Below, one piece after another: positions 12,154 to 25,075 of a stretch of 64,000 nt of DNA. This stretch comes from Coenobita brevimanus (taxonomy: Eukaryota; Arthropoda; Malacostraca; Decapoda; Coenobitidae): positions 40,662,159 to 40,726,158 of the forward strand of contig CM064715.1 of the NCBI GenBank assembly GCA_032717465.1, given 5' to 3'. A model generated the notes under the pieces. The model worked only from the letters and a program-made list of their open reading frames with translations. It did not search any database and had not been told where the DNA came from. The position numbers and the translations under genes are program-made. Every line of letters begins with the position of its first letter. The first letter of the stretch is position 1.

Positions 12154-12370
12154 AAGGGACACGGAGGGAGACAAAGAGACAGACAGACAAAGGCTGAGAC
12201 AGAGACAGATAGACAGACAGACAGACGCAGAGACAGCCAGCCAGACAGACAGACAACGACAGACAGAGAGAGGGAGACCAGTAAACGATGAGAAAAAGAC
12301 AGACAGATAGACAGACAGATAAACTAACATTATTGTCTCTATTATCTTCCATTATGAGGAAAAGAAACGT

Positions 12371-12420
<50 letters not shown>
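12047..12420. repeat. (GA)n-(TG)n-(CAGA)n compound repeat
   Basis: GA at 12049-12073, TG at 12076-12150, CAGA-rich DNA at about 12177-12325, and GA at 12375-12420. Confidence 0.95.
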
Positions 12421-12422
<2 letters not shown>

Positions 12423-12423
<1 letters not shown>

Positions 12424-12545
12424 ACAGTATCATCCCTTCGTCTCCATCCCTGTAATTACGAGGGGGGGGGGAGTACAGTATCTTTGCTTCGTCTCCATCT
12501 CTGTAATTACGAGAGAGAGAGAAAGAGAGAGAGAGAGAGGGGGGA
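12423..12545. repeat. 51-bp tandem duplication next to GA and G runs
   Basis: TACAGTATC...CTTCGTCTCCATC...CTGTAATTACGAG occurs at 12423 and again at 12474 with a few substitutions. The copies are separated by a G run and followed by GA. Confidence 0.85.
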
Positions 12546-12682
12546 GGGGGGTCAGTGTCATTATGGAGTCTGGTGTGCGAGGTCATGTGAGTTCAGTGAT
12601 ATCTGATTCACCTCTCCAGAGACCTATAACTCATAATTCTGGAAACCCCATCAGTTACCTTCCAGTTTGTTGCCCTAACTTC

Positions 12683-12749
<67 letters not shown>

Positions 12750-12806
12750 CTGATAGATGGAAGTGTCAGCGTGTGCGTATATGTGGAGAGAGAGAGAGAG
12801 AGACGA
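12683..12806. repeat. (TG)n and (GA)n microsatellites
   Basis: TG at about 12685-12737, GA at 12737-12750 and again at 12786-12803. Confidence 0.95.
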
Positions 12807-13809
12807 GGGAGGGGGAGAAGTTAACCATCCCCTCCATCCATCTCTGCCTCTACACAAGGAACAGCTCATCGGAAATTCAGATCCCGGACACCTTCCCATC
12901 GAGAGAAATATTCCCCAGGACTGACGTGCATGGTTCAGTACGCAGAACAAGTCAATCGATCCTGCCGGGAGATATTTGAAATGGAAAAGGTATCTGCCTG
13001 GAAAATGGCTTGGAACGGAGTCGGATAAGGTGAGCTGAGAGAAGCTTTATTTTCCTTTCATCTTCACTTCTATTTGTGTCCTGAAATGTCGGCTACATGA
13101 GAGCAGCGCGGGTTTTTCAGTTTTCTTCGACTTATTCTTGTACGTCTTAGGGGAAACCTCGGATTTTCATCACGTCCATACTGCCCGGTATACTATGTCC
13201 ATCTTCACGGAGAGAACTACTCCCACCCTACCTCACTACCGACCATCAGTCCTAGGTAAAACTGCCAACTTCTCTCCGCTCGCTCGGTTCTTTTATTTTC
13301 CTTCGCCCACAATGAATTTCTTGGAGAACATTACGAAAGGTAACATTCCAGCCTATCATGCTCTCTCTAGTCCGCCCACTCCACCCATTGGCGCTCTGTT
13401 TTGGTGCATAGATTTAAAAATCTCTATCACGAAAATCATCCTACTGATATGGATGATTTTGGGCACATACTTCATCGAACAAAAAAACAGAAACAATATG
13501 TGATATCTTGAATGTTTCTAATGACCATTACTGCGATAGAACTAATTGTAGGTACACACATTCATGGGAACGGCTGGAATTGATATGTATATACTTTACT
13601 ATGGATGTGAAGCGACCTGAAAGGAACTGAAATGGCCAAGATTATTTGAAGTAGGCTTGAGCTGAACTGCCTGTGTCTGAACGTGACTGATATTAAACAA
13701 ATATCTGAAGGAATTAAATCTAACCAAACGATGTGGCAATCAGAATTTCTTTATATAGACATGAATTATCTTTAATAGATCACAGTTAACCGGACTGAAC
13801 CTAAGCTGA

Positions 13810-13810
<1 letters not shown>
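12807..13810. other. Unique DNA with an unrecognised 121-codon frame
   Basis: A plus-strand frame at 13138-13503 encodes a mixed-composition peptide with one hydrophobic stretch near its C-terminus (IILLIWMILGTYF). There is no family match I can name and no neighbouring exon evidence. Probably chance. Confidence 0.15.

Positions 13811-13812
<2 letters not shown>

Positions 13813-13887
<75 letters not shown>
13813..13887. repeat. (CA)n microsatellite
   Basis: Pure CA immediately upstream of a SINE that itself ends in CA. Confidence 0.97.
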
Positions 13888-13888
<1 letters not shown>

Positions 13889-14155
13889 GATCGCTGGTGC
13901 AGTGGTAACGTTCCCGCTTGCCAACTGGTGGACGGGAGTTAGCGCCTCGCTCAGTTTGCGAAAAGTTTCACTGACGAAGTGGGTGGCTACTGTCCCCCTT
14001 GAGCAAGGGGACGGGTGTGTGCGTGTGTGAAGGTCACAGCCTTGCCCTTAGATCGGACTATATGAGCTCTCAGCTCCCTTCCGGGAGGGTAAAAGCTGAC
14101 GATCACGACCATCAAGTGATCCTGACCGACCCGGTGAATTACACACACACACACT
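13888..14155 (+). mobile_element. tRNA-derived SINE with CA-repeat tail, family B
   Basis: The head has an A-box TGGTGCAGTGG at 13895-13905 and a B-box-like GAGTTAGCGCC at 13936-13946, decayed from GGTTCGANNCC. The intervening CTTGCC...GGTGGACGGG resembles a tRNA anticodon and variable region. The tRNA-unrelated body contains AAAAGTTTCACTGACGAAG, CCCCTTGAGCAAGGGGACGG (a perfect hairpin) and GAAGGTCACAGCCTTGCCC, and ends in ACACACAC. Polymerase III would read it on the plus strand. It is flanked by CA on both sides, which may reflect insertion into a CA array or expansion of its own tail. Confidence 0.72.
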
Positions 14156-14402
14156 CACCTCCGTCTCCTACTGCACAGAGATTTTTCTAGCATCCCGTAC
14201 AACTCCTTAATAAAAACGAATACATGCAAGTGTCATCCACTCAGCCGACTCCTTGGTATCTACGTCCATCTACCGAGTTAATGAGGGGGCTGGTGCAGGA
14301 GAGTCAGGTTGCGTGTGCGTGCGTGTGCGTAGGTGCGTGTGTCTGGTGGCAGCCGTGAAATTGGAAGGCAAGACTGTTTGGGGATTAGGTCCTCCGCTGT
14401 CT

Positions 14403-14403
<1 letters not shown>
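14156..14403. other. Spacer with irregular GCGTGTGCGT repeats
   Basis: Short GTGCGTGC-rich stretch at about 14310-14345; otherwise nothing recognised. Confidence 0.5.
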
Positions 14404-14465
<62 letters not shown>

Positions 14466-14474
14466 GCAAAATGA

Positions 14475-14557
<83 letters not shown>

Positions 14558-14683
14558 CTTGTCATTCACTCATGCTGCTTCTTCCCACTAAAATTGCTTC
14601 CTTTCAAATTCCTTCTTCTCCTCCTCCTCCTCCTCCCCTCCCTTTCTAATACCTATTCCTTTCGAACACTCTTCACCTTCCTG

Positions 14684-14767
<84 letters not shown>

Positions 14768-14768
14768 T
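14404..14768. repeat. (CA)n, (CT)n, (CT)n-(CA)n compound arrays
   Basis: CA at 14405-14463, CT at 14478-14555, pyrimidine-rich DNA, CT at 14688-14746 passing directly into CA at 14746-14767. Confidence 0.97.
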
Positions 14769-15090
14769 TCATTAGTCTAGCTATCTATCGTTTTGCTTTT
14801 TTCTTCCACATTACCTCCTCCTTCTCCTCCTCATGATCTGTGTTCATCTCCATCATTATTACTCTCTTTTCTATTCCCTTCTTCCCTCCTCATTATTCCA
14901 TTTCTCTCACTCGTGCAGCTTTCCTTTCTCATCACAACATCCCCTTCAAAGGCTTCGCTTCCACAGTCCTCCTCCTCCTCCTCATCTTCATCATCATCAT
15001 GTCAACCCTTCCTTTTCCTCAGCAGCAGCATCTTCCCGTCTGTTCTTCGTCATCATCATTATTATCATCATCATCATCATCGTTATTGTT
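14769..15090. repeat. Pyrimidine-rich DNA with TCC and ATC triplets
   Basis: CTCCTCCTC at about 14815-14833 and 14968-14983; ATCATC at about 14985-15000 and 15048-15085. The low-complexity frames are artefacts. Confidence 0.8.
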
Positions 15091-15395
15091 GATCTTGTTG
15101 TAGTTCATCACTGTAAGGGCCGGGAATAATATTGTGAAACTTATGAAAAGAATAGCTTTATAAAAAAATGTGATTGACATTGTAAAAGTATGGCCTACGG
15201 GACCGATATTCACAAATATTGTACCTGAGTTCCGTGACAGCGTTTTTAGTTTGTTAATCTAGCCACTTCCAAGCGAGTTTATCCAGTTTAGGGAAACTTT
15301 CCGAACTAGAGGGGATAGACATGACCTTAATCAATATCCGAATAATACTGCTTTGGCGCTGACGGGGAGCTTACACGTGCTGGCGCTGTTCACCT
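15091..15395. other. Unique spacer
   Basis: No supported feature. Confidence 0.5.
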
Positions 15396-15398
15396 TGA

Positions 15399-17180
15399 AT
15401 GGAGCAGCTGCGACGTTCACTAGGAGCGAAATCTCCCTTTACATCCCTGCACTTCAGCGTGGGAAGGACCACAAAGGGGTGCGTCATCCCTACACGGTTC
15501 ATGTCCTGTAATATACTTGAACGGCCCGAAGATAGCAGATGTTTACCGGGTCTGCTCGGGCAGAAAGACAGGAACTTAGCAACAACAACTGCTGTTGAAC
15601 ACAATCGTCTGGTGACAGCCTGATTAAAATGGCATAATGACTCATCATTGTGAAGAGGTCAGCGCCCCCCAAACAAGTCTGCTCCCAGCCCAAGTGTTTT
15701 CAAAAGCAGCAGCAATCTCAGGCAACCAATGGACCTGTCTGGACAAACACAGGTGCCGATCCAACACTGAACGCCGAAACAAATTGAACTTCCTGCGTCT
15801 TGACAAATCCCTCCTGCCTTCTTTGAAAGGTATTGTATATCAGCCATCTGCTATACCACTACCTACAGTCAGCCCTTCTGTTGACTCTGCTTCCCTCACA
15901 GACTCCCTAAATGTGAGAACCCCACTGGTCCATTCTGTGCGATACTCCAATTTATGATGTGAGCACTAAAGGGGAAGAATCCCCTGCAGCTCAAGCATAC
16001 AAGACCCCACCACCACCTCCCTTCTTAACCTTTCAGTAAGCGCTGTCCCTAGAAACACCCCGACCTCTGCTACAGAAGACTCAATCTGCAAAGAAAAGTC
16101 CAGTCTTAGTTCCTCTGTGCCAATGCAATGCCCCTGCCTGTCCTGCGGAAAGTCTTACAAAAGGTACCTCCAGTTGGACACGACTGCGCCGTCTGTACAA
16201 ATGGTTTCAACCGAGCTAGTCAACACCTCTGATAGATTCACCTCGACCTCGTCTGAGACCTCCAGCGTGCAGCTTACGTCAGCAGCACTTGTATTCATTG
16301 TGCTGCTGTCCTGAGATGAATGAACAGCTCTGGCTATTCATCCCTTGATCATGCATGTATATACTTTCAGTTAAGCAGAACAGAGATGACACCGTATCAG
16401 AAGTGTACGAGGCAATTGCAGGGACACTTGCCTCAACAGAATACATGAGACTACCACTCCACTTTATTTATCGAGCCACCAGTGGAGTTGGAGATGTGCT
16501 GTGACTATCCTTCTATGTCTGCTGACCAGAGTAATTGCTTCGTTCTTCATTGCTAAACTGTATGCATGTATGCAGACACTCTGCATTCACTCTCGTGTGT
16601 CAGAGGCAGCGGAGTAATTCGTCTTGCTCACCCAGTGAACTATTGTAAAAGACCTCATGGACAACTTTACTGCATCAGGGAATGCTAAGTTCTATCCTCA
16701 TCTTTCATCACTGACATCTACGCTGGGAGGGCAGTGCTCAATTGTCATCCTCTTGTTTCAGAGACACAGAGTGGCATGTTTCTCTCACTCTGACAACCAC
16801 AGACCCGTGTTGAGAACCCTCCTACAGCAGTAGTAGTATGGCAGCCTTGTCCTTCATCTATTGTTGGCTGTACAGAACGTTGGGCTTGAGATGCTCCACG
16901 GCCACACTCTTGTTTTGAGGAACACTAATACGTCATTCCACGCTGACTGCAATGGAAAACCCTCCCGCATCAGTATGTGCAAAGATACAGCCACTCTGTC
17001 TCACGAGCAGCTCCCTGAAAAAACCCTACTGAGCCAGAGAATGCAAGCCCAGATGCCCCAGTGCATTTTCCACACAGCAAAGAGACATAGAGTGCCTTGC
17101 CGCCTCCATTACTGTACCCAGTTATGAGGAGATAATTTAGACACTCCTCACAGGAATACTCCTCACCACTTTTTATCATT
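15399..17180 (+). pseudogene. Decayed non-LTR retrotransposon region, possible ORF1 with a zinc finger
   Basis: This 1.8-kb stretch is free of simple repeats and has a coding-like composition with several mid-length frames (15399-15623, 15637-15957, 16117-16314, 16861-17127). Around 16120-16310 the cysteine spacing resembles the PHD-type finger found in ORF1 of some CR1/L2-like non-LTR elements: CPCLSCGKSYKR in one frame; after a shift, GTS(S)VGHDCAVCTNGF; then F-N/H-R-A-x-QHL; then CIHC near 16293. Reading this as one finger requires at least two frameshifts and loss of one Cys codon. A 37-residue frame at about 16374-16493 also looks coding-like but I cannot name it. No reverse transcriptase motif is visible. 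What is seen is Cys-pair spacing and composition; the ORF1 assignment is inference. It could instead be a decayed host exon cluster. Confidence 0.33.
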
Positions 17181-17232
17181 TAATTCCATCTTATATTTTG
17201 TATGCATAAGTTACCTTTGTAAGATTTAGGAA

Positions 17233-17888
17233 ATGTTTCACTTACTGTTTATCTCCTCAAGACACCTTTCTCCTAGACCCTCCCTTCCATTGTTGTATGC
17301 ACGCCCTCTTCTTCTTCATTACATCCTCCTTAAAGCTTTCACTTACTGGGTGCTGCCTCCTTCTCCTCCTCCTTCTCCTCCTTTACATACTTATTACTCT
17401 TTCTTTTCTTTTCTTTTTAGATGCGGGAGCATCTCTTGGAGCTCCCCATTAAGTCAATCACACCGTATGGTTTGTCGGACGACAGAAACTTTACTCCCAC
17501 AACCTTTAGCTCTCATGACCCGACATCTATCAAGTACTCTCTTACTTGTTCATTTTCAAACCATTGTTTGTTACCGATATCTTCACAAAACATGCCCATT
17601 ATCATCATCATCGTCATCACTGCCCTCCACTTCAATAATTATTTCACCCTTACCTACTCCCCAGCACCTTCATCCTTCCCTCACCCCTTGCCACTCACTC
17701 AACTCCCATCCTTTCCCGAACACTCTCTTCTTCAGATTACTTCTCAGTCTCCTGCCTTTGTTAATCACTCGCCACTCCACCTGTCCCCTCCTCCCCTCTC
17801 CTTCTCTTTCCCCACGTCACCCTTCTACCCTCCTCCTCCTCTTCTCCCCCCACTCCACTCTCTCTCCTGCACATCCAGGCCGCAACTG
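17233..17888. repeat. Pyrimidine-rich DNA
   Basis: C/T-rich plus strand with CTCCTCC triplets; the frames of 218 and 181 codons are low-complexity Ser/Pro/Leu. No gene. Confidence 0.75.
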
Positions 17889-18112
17889 AAAAAAAAAAAA
17901 AAAAAAAAAAAAAGAAGTTCGAATCCCGGGACAGTCAGATTCTTGGGTGAAGTTTGTTACCCTTAAGTCCTTGCTCACTCACCAGTACATTTGGGAACCT
18001 GGATGCCAGTTCGTTTGCTGCGTGTAGTATTTTAGGGAAGATTTGGACAATAATAATGGATGGTCTGCCTTAATAACCGCTTTGCACACCATAGGCAGTA
18101 ATCCTAAGCCTG
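17889..18112 (+). mobile_element. 5'-truncated tRNA-SINE, family C, copy 1, preceded by A25
   Basis: A run of 25 A (17889-17913) is followed by a near-perfect B-box GTTCGAATCCC (17917-17927). The 3' body contains GTAGTATTTTAGGGAAGATT and then a tail with CTGCCTTAATAACCGC and ATAGGCAGTAATCC. This tail aligns with the minus-strand copies at 47254-47490 and 59900-60140. The A-box half is missing; the A-run sits where the tRNA 5' half should be. Confidence 0.6.
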
Positions 18113-18960
<848 letters not shown>

Positions 18961-19049
18961 AGGGAGAAGCACCTGACACTCACCTCATCACACCTAACTC
19001 ACTTTATTCCCTCTCATGTCACTCACACCGCGGAATACTGTGCACAGCT

Positions 19050-19054
19050 TTTTT

Positions 19055-19102
<48 letters not shown>

Positions 19103-19118
19103 AGATAGATAGACAGAT
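19050..19118. repeat. (CT)n plus short (GATA)n
   Basis: CT at 19052-19100, then ATAGATAGATAGACAG. Confidence 0.95.
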
Positions 19119-19404
19119 GGGTAGGTGGCTCTGTTTCTCTCTACCTCGGTATCTGTCTGTTCATCTCTCTTTCTTTGGACAAGGAATCATGGGTGGAAGG
19201 TTGACATTGGGTAATCTCTTGACCTACATGACCTGCAGTACATAGAATCAGCCACTAGAAGAGGCAGTAGCAATTCCTCGGGTAGCAGTTGAAGGCTTTG
19301 TTAGACGGTCTGGTTAGGTCTGGCGTGATAAAAAAAAAAAAAAATCTCCTTTCTTGTAATTTTCCTGGCTCAGACTTTCTCTTCCGGGTTAGGTGCATTT
19401 CCTT
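19119..19404. other. Unique spacer with an A14 run
   Basis: No supported feature. Confidence 0.45.
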
Positions 19405-19407
19405 GTG

Positions 19408-19488
<81 letters not shown>
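19405..19488. repeat. (TG)n microsatellite
   Basis: TG run with a single TTTG interruption near 19422. Confidence 0.97.
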
Positions 19489-19630
19489 TTTGTGGTAGGG
19501 GGAGGGGGGAAAACCTTCATCTATATTATACGTTACCTTCACTGCTAGAGAAGAAACGTACAGTATACCTGGTAGCTTCATTCATGGTTCATCCTCGGTA
19601 TGGGTAGTAATACCATTTAAAGTACTACTT

Positions 19631-19634
<4 letters not shown>

Positions 19635-19698
<64 letters not shown>
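19635..19698. repeat. (CT)n microsatellite
   Basis: Pure CT run. Confidence 0.97.
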
Positions 19699-19702
<4 letters not shown>

Positions 19703-20150
19703 GCATTAGGGATATTAAAGATTCCGAAAGTGTTGTAATTTCCTCCGGGACTTGTATGGTGTAAAATGGGACTTAGAGAAGTGCCGTACGTTGGGTATTA
19801 CAAAATTTAATTTGGCTTGAGGTGGATGGCTTGTGAAAGTGTGTGGCATAAAGAAGGACTGCTGGGCTTTAGGGAACGGGCTGTCAGGTCCATGACCAGA
19901 GTCGGACAAAAATAGACAGAAAAAAGAAAAAGGGAAACAAAAATGTTACAAAGACAAATGTTCTGCGTGGTTTTGTCAGAAGAATAAAGTAACGCGTGAT
20001 ACATTATGAGAGCTCTGCTACAGTTACATCATGGTTGGCTCACCTGACTTCCTCAAGCTTCATACATGCTGCTGATGAGGTGACGGTACAAATGAACCTA
20101 GGGTATTCCGAAGCCTTAACTTCGACTCACGAGAATTACTGAGTCCGAAT
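19699..20150. other. Unique spacer with a dispersed GGGAACGGGCT word
   Basis: TTTAGGGAACGGGCTGTCAG...CCATGACCAGAGTCGG at 19868-19905 resembles CTAAGGGAACGGGCTCTTCA...CTATGCCCAGAATCG at about 42903-42940, so a dispersed repeat fragment is likely. Confidence 0.4.
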
Positions 20151-20184
20151 TTTGTATGAGAGATGAACTGTAAACGGACAGGCA

Positions 20185-20600
20185 ATGATCGTCTGGCCAT
20201 TTCATCTTACACCTTACCACGAGACGTACAGCAGACCTATTATATATGGAGAGGTCAAGCAACATCCATCCAACTATCACAGAAATGAGAGGCGGCATGA
20301 TCTCCTTAATTTACGGAAAGCGAGTTCTGAACAGACAACTCAAACATTAAATTTTGATGTAAGCAGAACTGTAGAAAGTTGGATTAGGCGAATTCGGGAG
20401 GAAGGCACAACGGAGAACCTTCATCGTTCAGGACGTCCTTGTGTTTCCACACGACTACAGGACCAGGATATAATCACAATGATCGAAAGAACGCCTGCAA
20501 ACAGTGCTTATGGTGGAAGAAACGAACTGCACTCTGAATGACGCACACGAACAGTTGTGCGAAGACCATGTCCTCATATGTAGAATCCGTTAGTCAGTTT
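20185..20600 (+). pseudogene. Tc1/mariner-type transposase, N-terminal DNA-binding fragment, broken
   Basis: The 118-codon frame contains a bipartite helix-turn-helix region of the Tc1 superfamily. A first helix set ends near VSRTVESWIRRIREEG (residues about 58-73), the linker has the family's hallmark H-R-S-G-R-P (residues about 80-85), and the second set starts LQDQDIITMIERTPANSA (residues about 91-108). In intact Tc1-like proteins this region binds the terminal inverted repeats and is followed by a DDE/DDD nuclease domain. Here the frame stops at 20541. The next bases, in another frame, still read RTRTVVRR, which fits the continuing second domain, so at least one frameshift is present. No catalytic domain follows; the sequence turns AT-rich after 20600. 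Inverted repeats were not located. This is a dead fossil fragment; the superfamily call is well supported by the motif string. Confidence 0.8.
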
Positions 20601-21335
20601 TTTTTTTTATAACTGCCAAGTAATGATAATCTCAGTTCATAATTATTACCTTCATTAGCTAATTTACAAGTTAAATTAATAAATATGGAGAACTGACTTC
20701 CGGACACTAACTGAGCTAAATGAATTGCAATGAAGATAACGTGGTAAAAAAGAGAAAAGAGAAACTCTTCATTATTGGTTTCGTTCAGTTACAAAAAATA
20801 TAGCCTACTCGCATCCACAGGCTGGTCACCTAGAGCAAATAGCAACTCATGTCAATGCTGCCAAATGTCTGTATGACACAAAAGACACCGAACCAAAACT
20901 TTAGTCTTTCGGCAGATGTTTTCACTAAAGTTCGCGACACGACTTTTGTCTTTGTACTAGTATTTACCAGCAAAAATTGCGGGAATAACTAATAGCTTTC
21001 CATCACAAAATGTTTGCACATATCATTATCTCTTTTTCTACGACGTTAATGAGCCCACAGTAACCAATTCTGACCAAAAAGTTGAAAAAAAGAAATTGCG
21101 CATATTTTTGCTTACCTCGATTCCCGACAGTTACCCGCCGTTGCGTCGCGCGTAATAGCATTTTTTTTTTTTTCCACTCCTTGGACTTACCCCGACCTAA
21201 TACAGAAAGAATTAAGTCAATATCTATTACCGTCCTCGTGAAAGAAACTAACAAACGCACAGACAAACACACGCACATACTGTACACAGCTTGACTTTAT
21301 TAATTTTATATAGCGGCCGTTACAATACATTCCAC
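20601..21335. other. AT-rich unique DNA
   Basis: Poly-T run near 20600; no recognisable feature. Confidence 0.5.
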
Positions 21336-22115
21336 ATTTCTTCGGACGATTTTATTCAACTTAGGAAAAAATACTAGAAGAGGAGGATTTAATTATAGCC
21401 TCCATTAACCCCTTCACTGCAATACGTCTCCCCTAACTTGGATAAAATCATCTGGTGGTAGCAAGAATGAAATATAACCCTTCATCTTACTAAAAGTGCA
21501 AAAGTAGCATGGGGTATGTCTTGGACGTTATGGCTGGTATTTTTATGTAAACTATTTTTGTAAACTATGTACATACTAGCAAGAAAAAAATGACATAATA
21601 GAGTAAGTAAAAAAGAATAATTTGCATAATAATCCCCTATGGAGGAGCCTCCTAAACGAAAGAGTGTTAAGGCCATTTATTGTAAAGACTTTTCTCTGAC
21701 GACGTGTTATCATTATTATTTTTTTCGCTGCTTTCAGACTACTAAATTCAGGTTAAGTGAAAGGTTTTGGAATGTAAGCGTTAGATGACGCTTTTGTTAA
21801 CCTTTCAATACGAGAAATCTTTCCTAAACTCATTACTAACACATTGTCAGGAGGCAACAATAGTGAACTTTAAAAATATATTCTCAAGCTGAAATTAAGG
21901 AACACAGAGACAGAGCAAGACTCCAACTCTTAACCACTTGATTCAGCTGACAAATTTACTTATTGCTGCTGCCTCCATACAATTTTATTCATCACGGGGG
22001 AAACCTTTGGAGTGAAGGGATCAGCGAATAACATATCTTACATCTTACGTTGAATATTCTCTCCTAACCCAAATACAAACGTCTGAAGGCAGCAAAAAAA
22101 TAAGGTATACGTCAT
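21336..22115. mobile_element. Cluster of MITE-like fragments (TTAACCC / CAGACGATTTTATT family)
   Basis: CGGACGATTTTATTCAACTTAGG at about 21343; TTAACCCCTTCACTGCAATACG near 21405, followed by GATAAAATCATCTGGTGG (reverse orientation of the internal word); CGCTGCTTTCAGACTAC near 21727; GTTAACCTTTCAATACG near 21796; and CGTCTGAAGGCAGC near 22080. The alternating orientations imply several head-to-head or palindromic copies. Boundaries are unclear. Confidence 0.5.
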
Positions 22116-23995
22116 AAAAATGAAAAGGTTCAAGTTCTATTGAATTATATAATCCCTCTCCATGTAAAAGCGAAAAAAAAAAAAATCAGGAGTTTCCCAT
22201 CACATGAACCACATGTATGATTTTTTCCTGGCGCTTGCAGCACATGTAGCACTTCCTTCTAATTTAGTATTTCTAACAAGCTGCACTAATTCTATTATAT
22301 AATCACTATGAGTGCATAATAACATCATAATAATCATCTAAGCACCAACAATAACCTCTTTTAATGTTTTAAGTGGTACTAATAATAGTGAAACATGCAA
22401 ATACAAGTATACCATCATGTGCTATGTAAGCTTTAAATCATGCTTTCTCTTTTTACAAAACTCTTGTATGTGCGCAAACTGCCTCGAAAGTGGCATGAAA
22501 TGCAAAACTATAAACTTCTATTCTACATTTACTTTATTCATCGGTCATGTGTTTCATAATATAATGTTTCCCAGTACGCCAGTTATGTAGTATAGTGAAC
22601 TCATTTGAGTTTGATCAGCACAGCAGTATATGTAATGATAAAACACTTCATGAGAACGAGAACAACAAAGTTTATGGGAAAATACGAATTTGGTCAGCAC
22701 CTTCCTCAACGTCATCCTTAATGACCCCATAAGTCTGACCTACCCTTCCTCACTTCGTCTTAGTAGTAAGGTGCATTCAAAAGGAAGCCGAAGAACGCAT
22801 TGAAAAACTTTTAACATGAACGAAGATGGAGGACAGACTTCGTGTGAGGGAGGAGGGAGGAGGATGTGTACTGTACAATGGTTTTCACGGGCCGAGCACT
22901 ATGAGTAGGAGGAATATGTTCAATGACCAAAAATTTGGACATGTCTTGGCCTGCATCGCACATTATGCCTATTTTACAGACTTTATAAAATCATCATGAT
23001 TCTGATGAAACGTTGTAGTGTACATAAGGGGCATGCCATAGAAACATGTATTATTAGTGACATAACGGCATAGCAATGTAGTGGAGTTACTGGACACAAA
23101 TTCTTCCTCTGTCATGGCTGCAGGGTGGGTTGGTTAGTGTGGAGGCGTGTGGACACTTAAGAGAGAGGGTCTGAGAGCTTTTGAACACCAAGCCAGAGCC
23201 AACCGGCTTCAAAGTGTGGCAAAAAAAACTCAGTGACATACGTATACGACACCTGAAGACACGCCCTTTCCTGCTGCCAAAGTATACATATAACACCGAA
23301 AACAGAGGGATTAGAACTAATTTACCACTTTCTTCAAGTTAGAGTTCTAGTAGTATATTAATGTTATGATATATTTGGAACACCTCCCTAACATTTCGAA
23401 GACTTATTGCTGTATCAGAAACAAATGTCCTGATGCCTTTCCTGCTTCCGTCTCTATGGACTTTGAAAATCAGGCTCACAGTAACTGACACAGATGATTT
23501 TATCTTGTACAAAATCCGTGTCGTCAGTGTCTCGCGCTTCAGATTCACGTCTGTAATCTGTCCACCTTCCCTAATATCACCATCTCTCCATCTTAAATAC
23601 AGACCTGTGACAAGAAATTAACATGAAAATAGGGTGCTAGTCATGCAAAGTGTAATGAAAGGATGAGGAGCCGTTCTGCCAATGAATTACGGAAATTAAA
23701 CCACAAAGAAACGATTTTATAAGGAGAAAAGCAGGAGAGGCGACTTTTTTTTTTTTTTTCATAATTCACGGCCTGCACCCCAAAAATCCGCTTTAAATTT
23801 TTCCTCTTCCCTTCAATCCGCTTGTAATTACTACACCATCAACCGTCCATCAATTTCGTGGAAAATATTTGGAAATCTGATAAAAGAAAAAATCATTTGT
23901 AATCAAACACTTTCGCACCAGTTCCATCCTGCAGAGAATATTTGCATCTCATCGTCTTAGGGTGGATTACAATTAGGATCATGGCCCCAATCCCT
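22116..23995. other. AT-rich unique DNA
   Basis: About 1.9 kb with short homopolymer runs (A at about 22173, T at about 23745) and small chance frames only. No gene recognised on either strand. Confidence 0.5.
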
Positions 23996-23997
23996 TC

Positions 23998-24128
23998 CGG
24001 CACGCACGTACGCACGCACACACGCAAGCGCACACGCAAGCACACACGCACACACACACGCACACACACGCACACACACACGCACACACACGCACACACA
24101 CACGTACACGCACACGCACACGCACACG

Positions 24129-24196
<68 letters not shown>
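23998..24196. repeat. Compound (CA)n/(CG) microsatellite
   Basis: CGCACACACG-type units at about 24000-24135 passing into pure CA at about 24138-24196. Alternating purine-pyrimidine throughout. Confidence 0.96.
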
Positions 24197-24199
<3 letters not shown>

Positions 24200-25075
24200 T
24201 CATTACCTCTCTCGGCACACGGATACTCTGATCTTCCCCCCTCTCCTCCTTCGTTCCTTAATTTCCTCACTCGCCCTACCCTCCTTAATCTCCACTCCCC
24301 TCCCCTCCGTACATCCTCTGAATCCTCACCCAACTCCCCACTCCCTCTGCTCTCCATATTTCCCATCCCTTCCATAACCATCGCCAGTTCCCCTTCTATA
24401 ACTCCTACTTTATAACACCATTCCTCTCCTCAGCCACCCTCCCAACTTCCCTCCTCTCCTGATATTCTCCTCCCCTCCTTTATCTCTTACTCCCTTCCTC
24501 TCAACCTCACACCCGTCTTAACTCCACATTCCCTATTTTAACCCCCAATACTCCCAATGCCTTCCTTATAACCACTACTCCCATCCTTCCCACGTAACCT
24601 CCCTCCTTACACCCCTCCATCTCTTCCGTCAAACCCTCACCCCATCCGTTCCCTCACCCTACCCTCACCTTAACCCTCCATCAGCATCACCCCCTACTCC
24701 TCCCGCAACTCCCCTTCCTTACTTATACTCCCTATCCCCTCCTCAGCCCCCACCAAACCCCTTTCCCTACTTATACTCCCTACATCCCCTCCATGTTCCC
24801 CCACCCCACTCCCTTCCCCTCCATATACCCAACCCCGCTCCCGTCCTTAAAACCCTACCCTTCTTTTCTCCACCTCTTCCCCTTCCTGTAATTATTCCCC
24901 CGTGCACTGTTTTAATACCCCCACGCTACTCCTTCCGTCTCATAGTTCCACCCCCCTCCTCTCCTTACTCCTCCCCTTCCTTACTACCCGTGCATCCCCT
25001 CCTTGATACACCCCACCCTACCCCTTGCCTTCCTTACCGCCCCCCTTGGTTCCTCCACCATCCAATCATCCATCT
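24197..25075. repeat. C-rich polypyrimidine tract, about 870 bp
   Basis: Plus strand is mostly C and T with recurring CCCTCC, CCTTAACCCTCC and ACTTATACTCCCTA phrases (the last at about 24720 and 24767). G is very rare. No frames of interest. Confidence 0.85.

Noticed and set aside
13138..13503. 121-codon frame with a hydrophobic stretch as a membrane protein
   Set aside because: A single hydrophobic patch, no family resemblance and no neighbouring exons.
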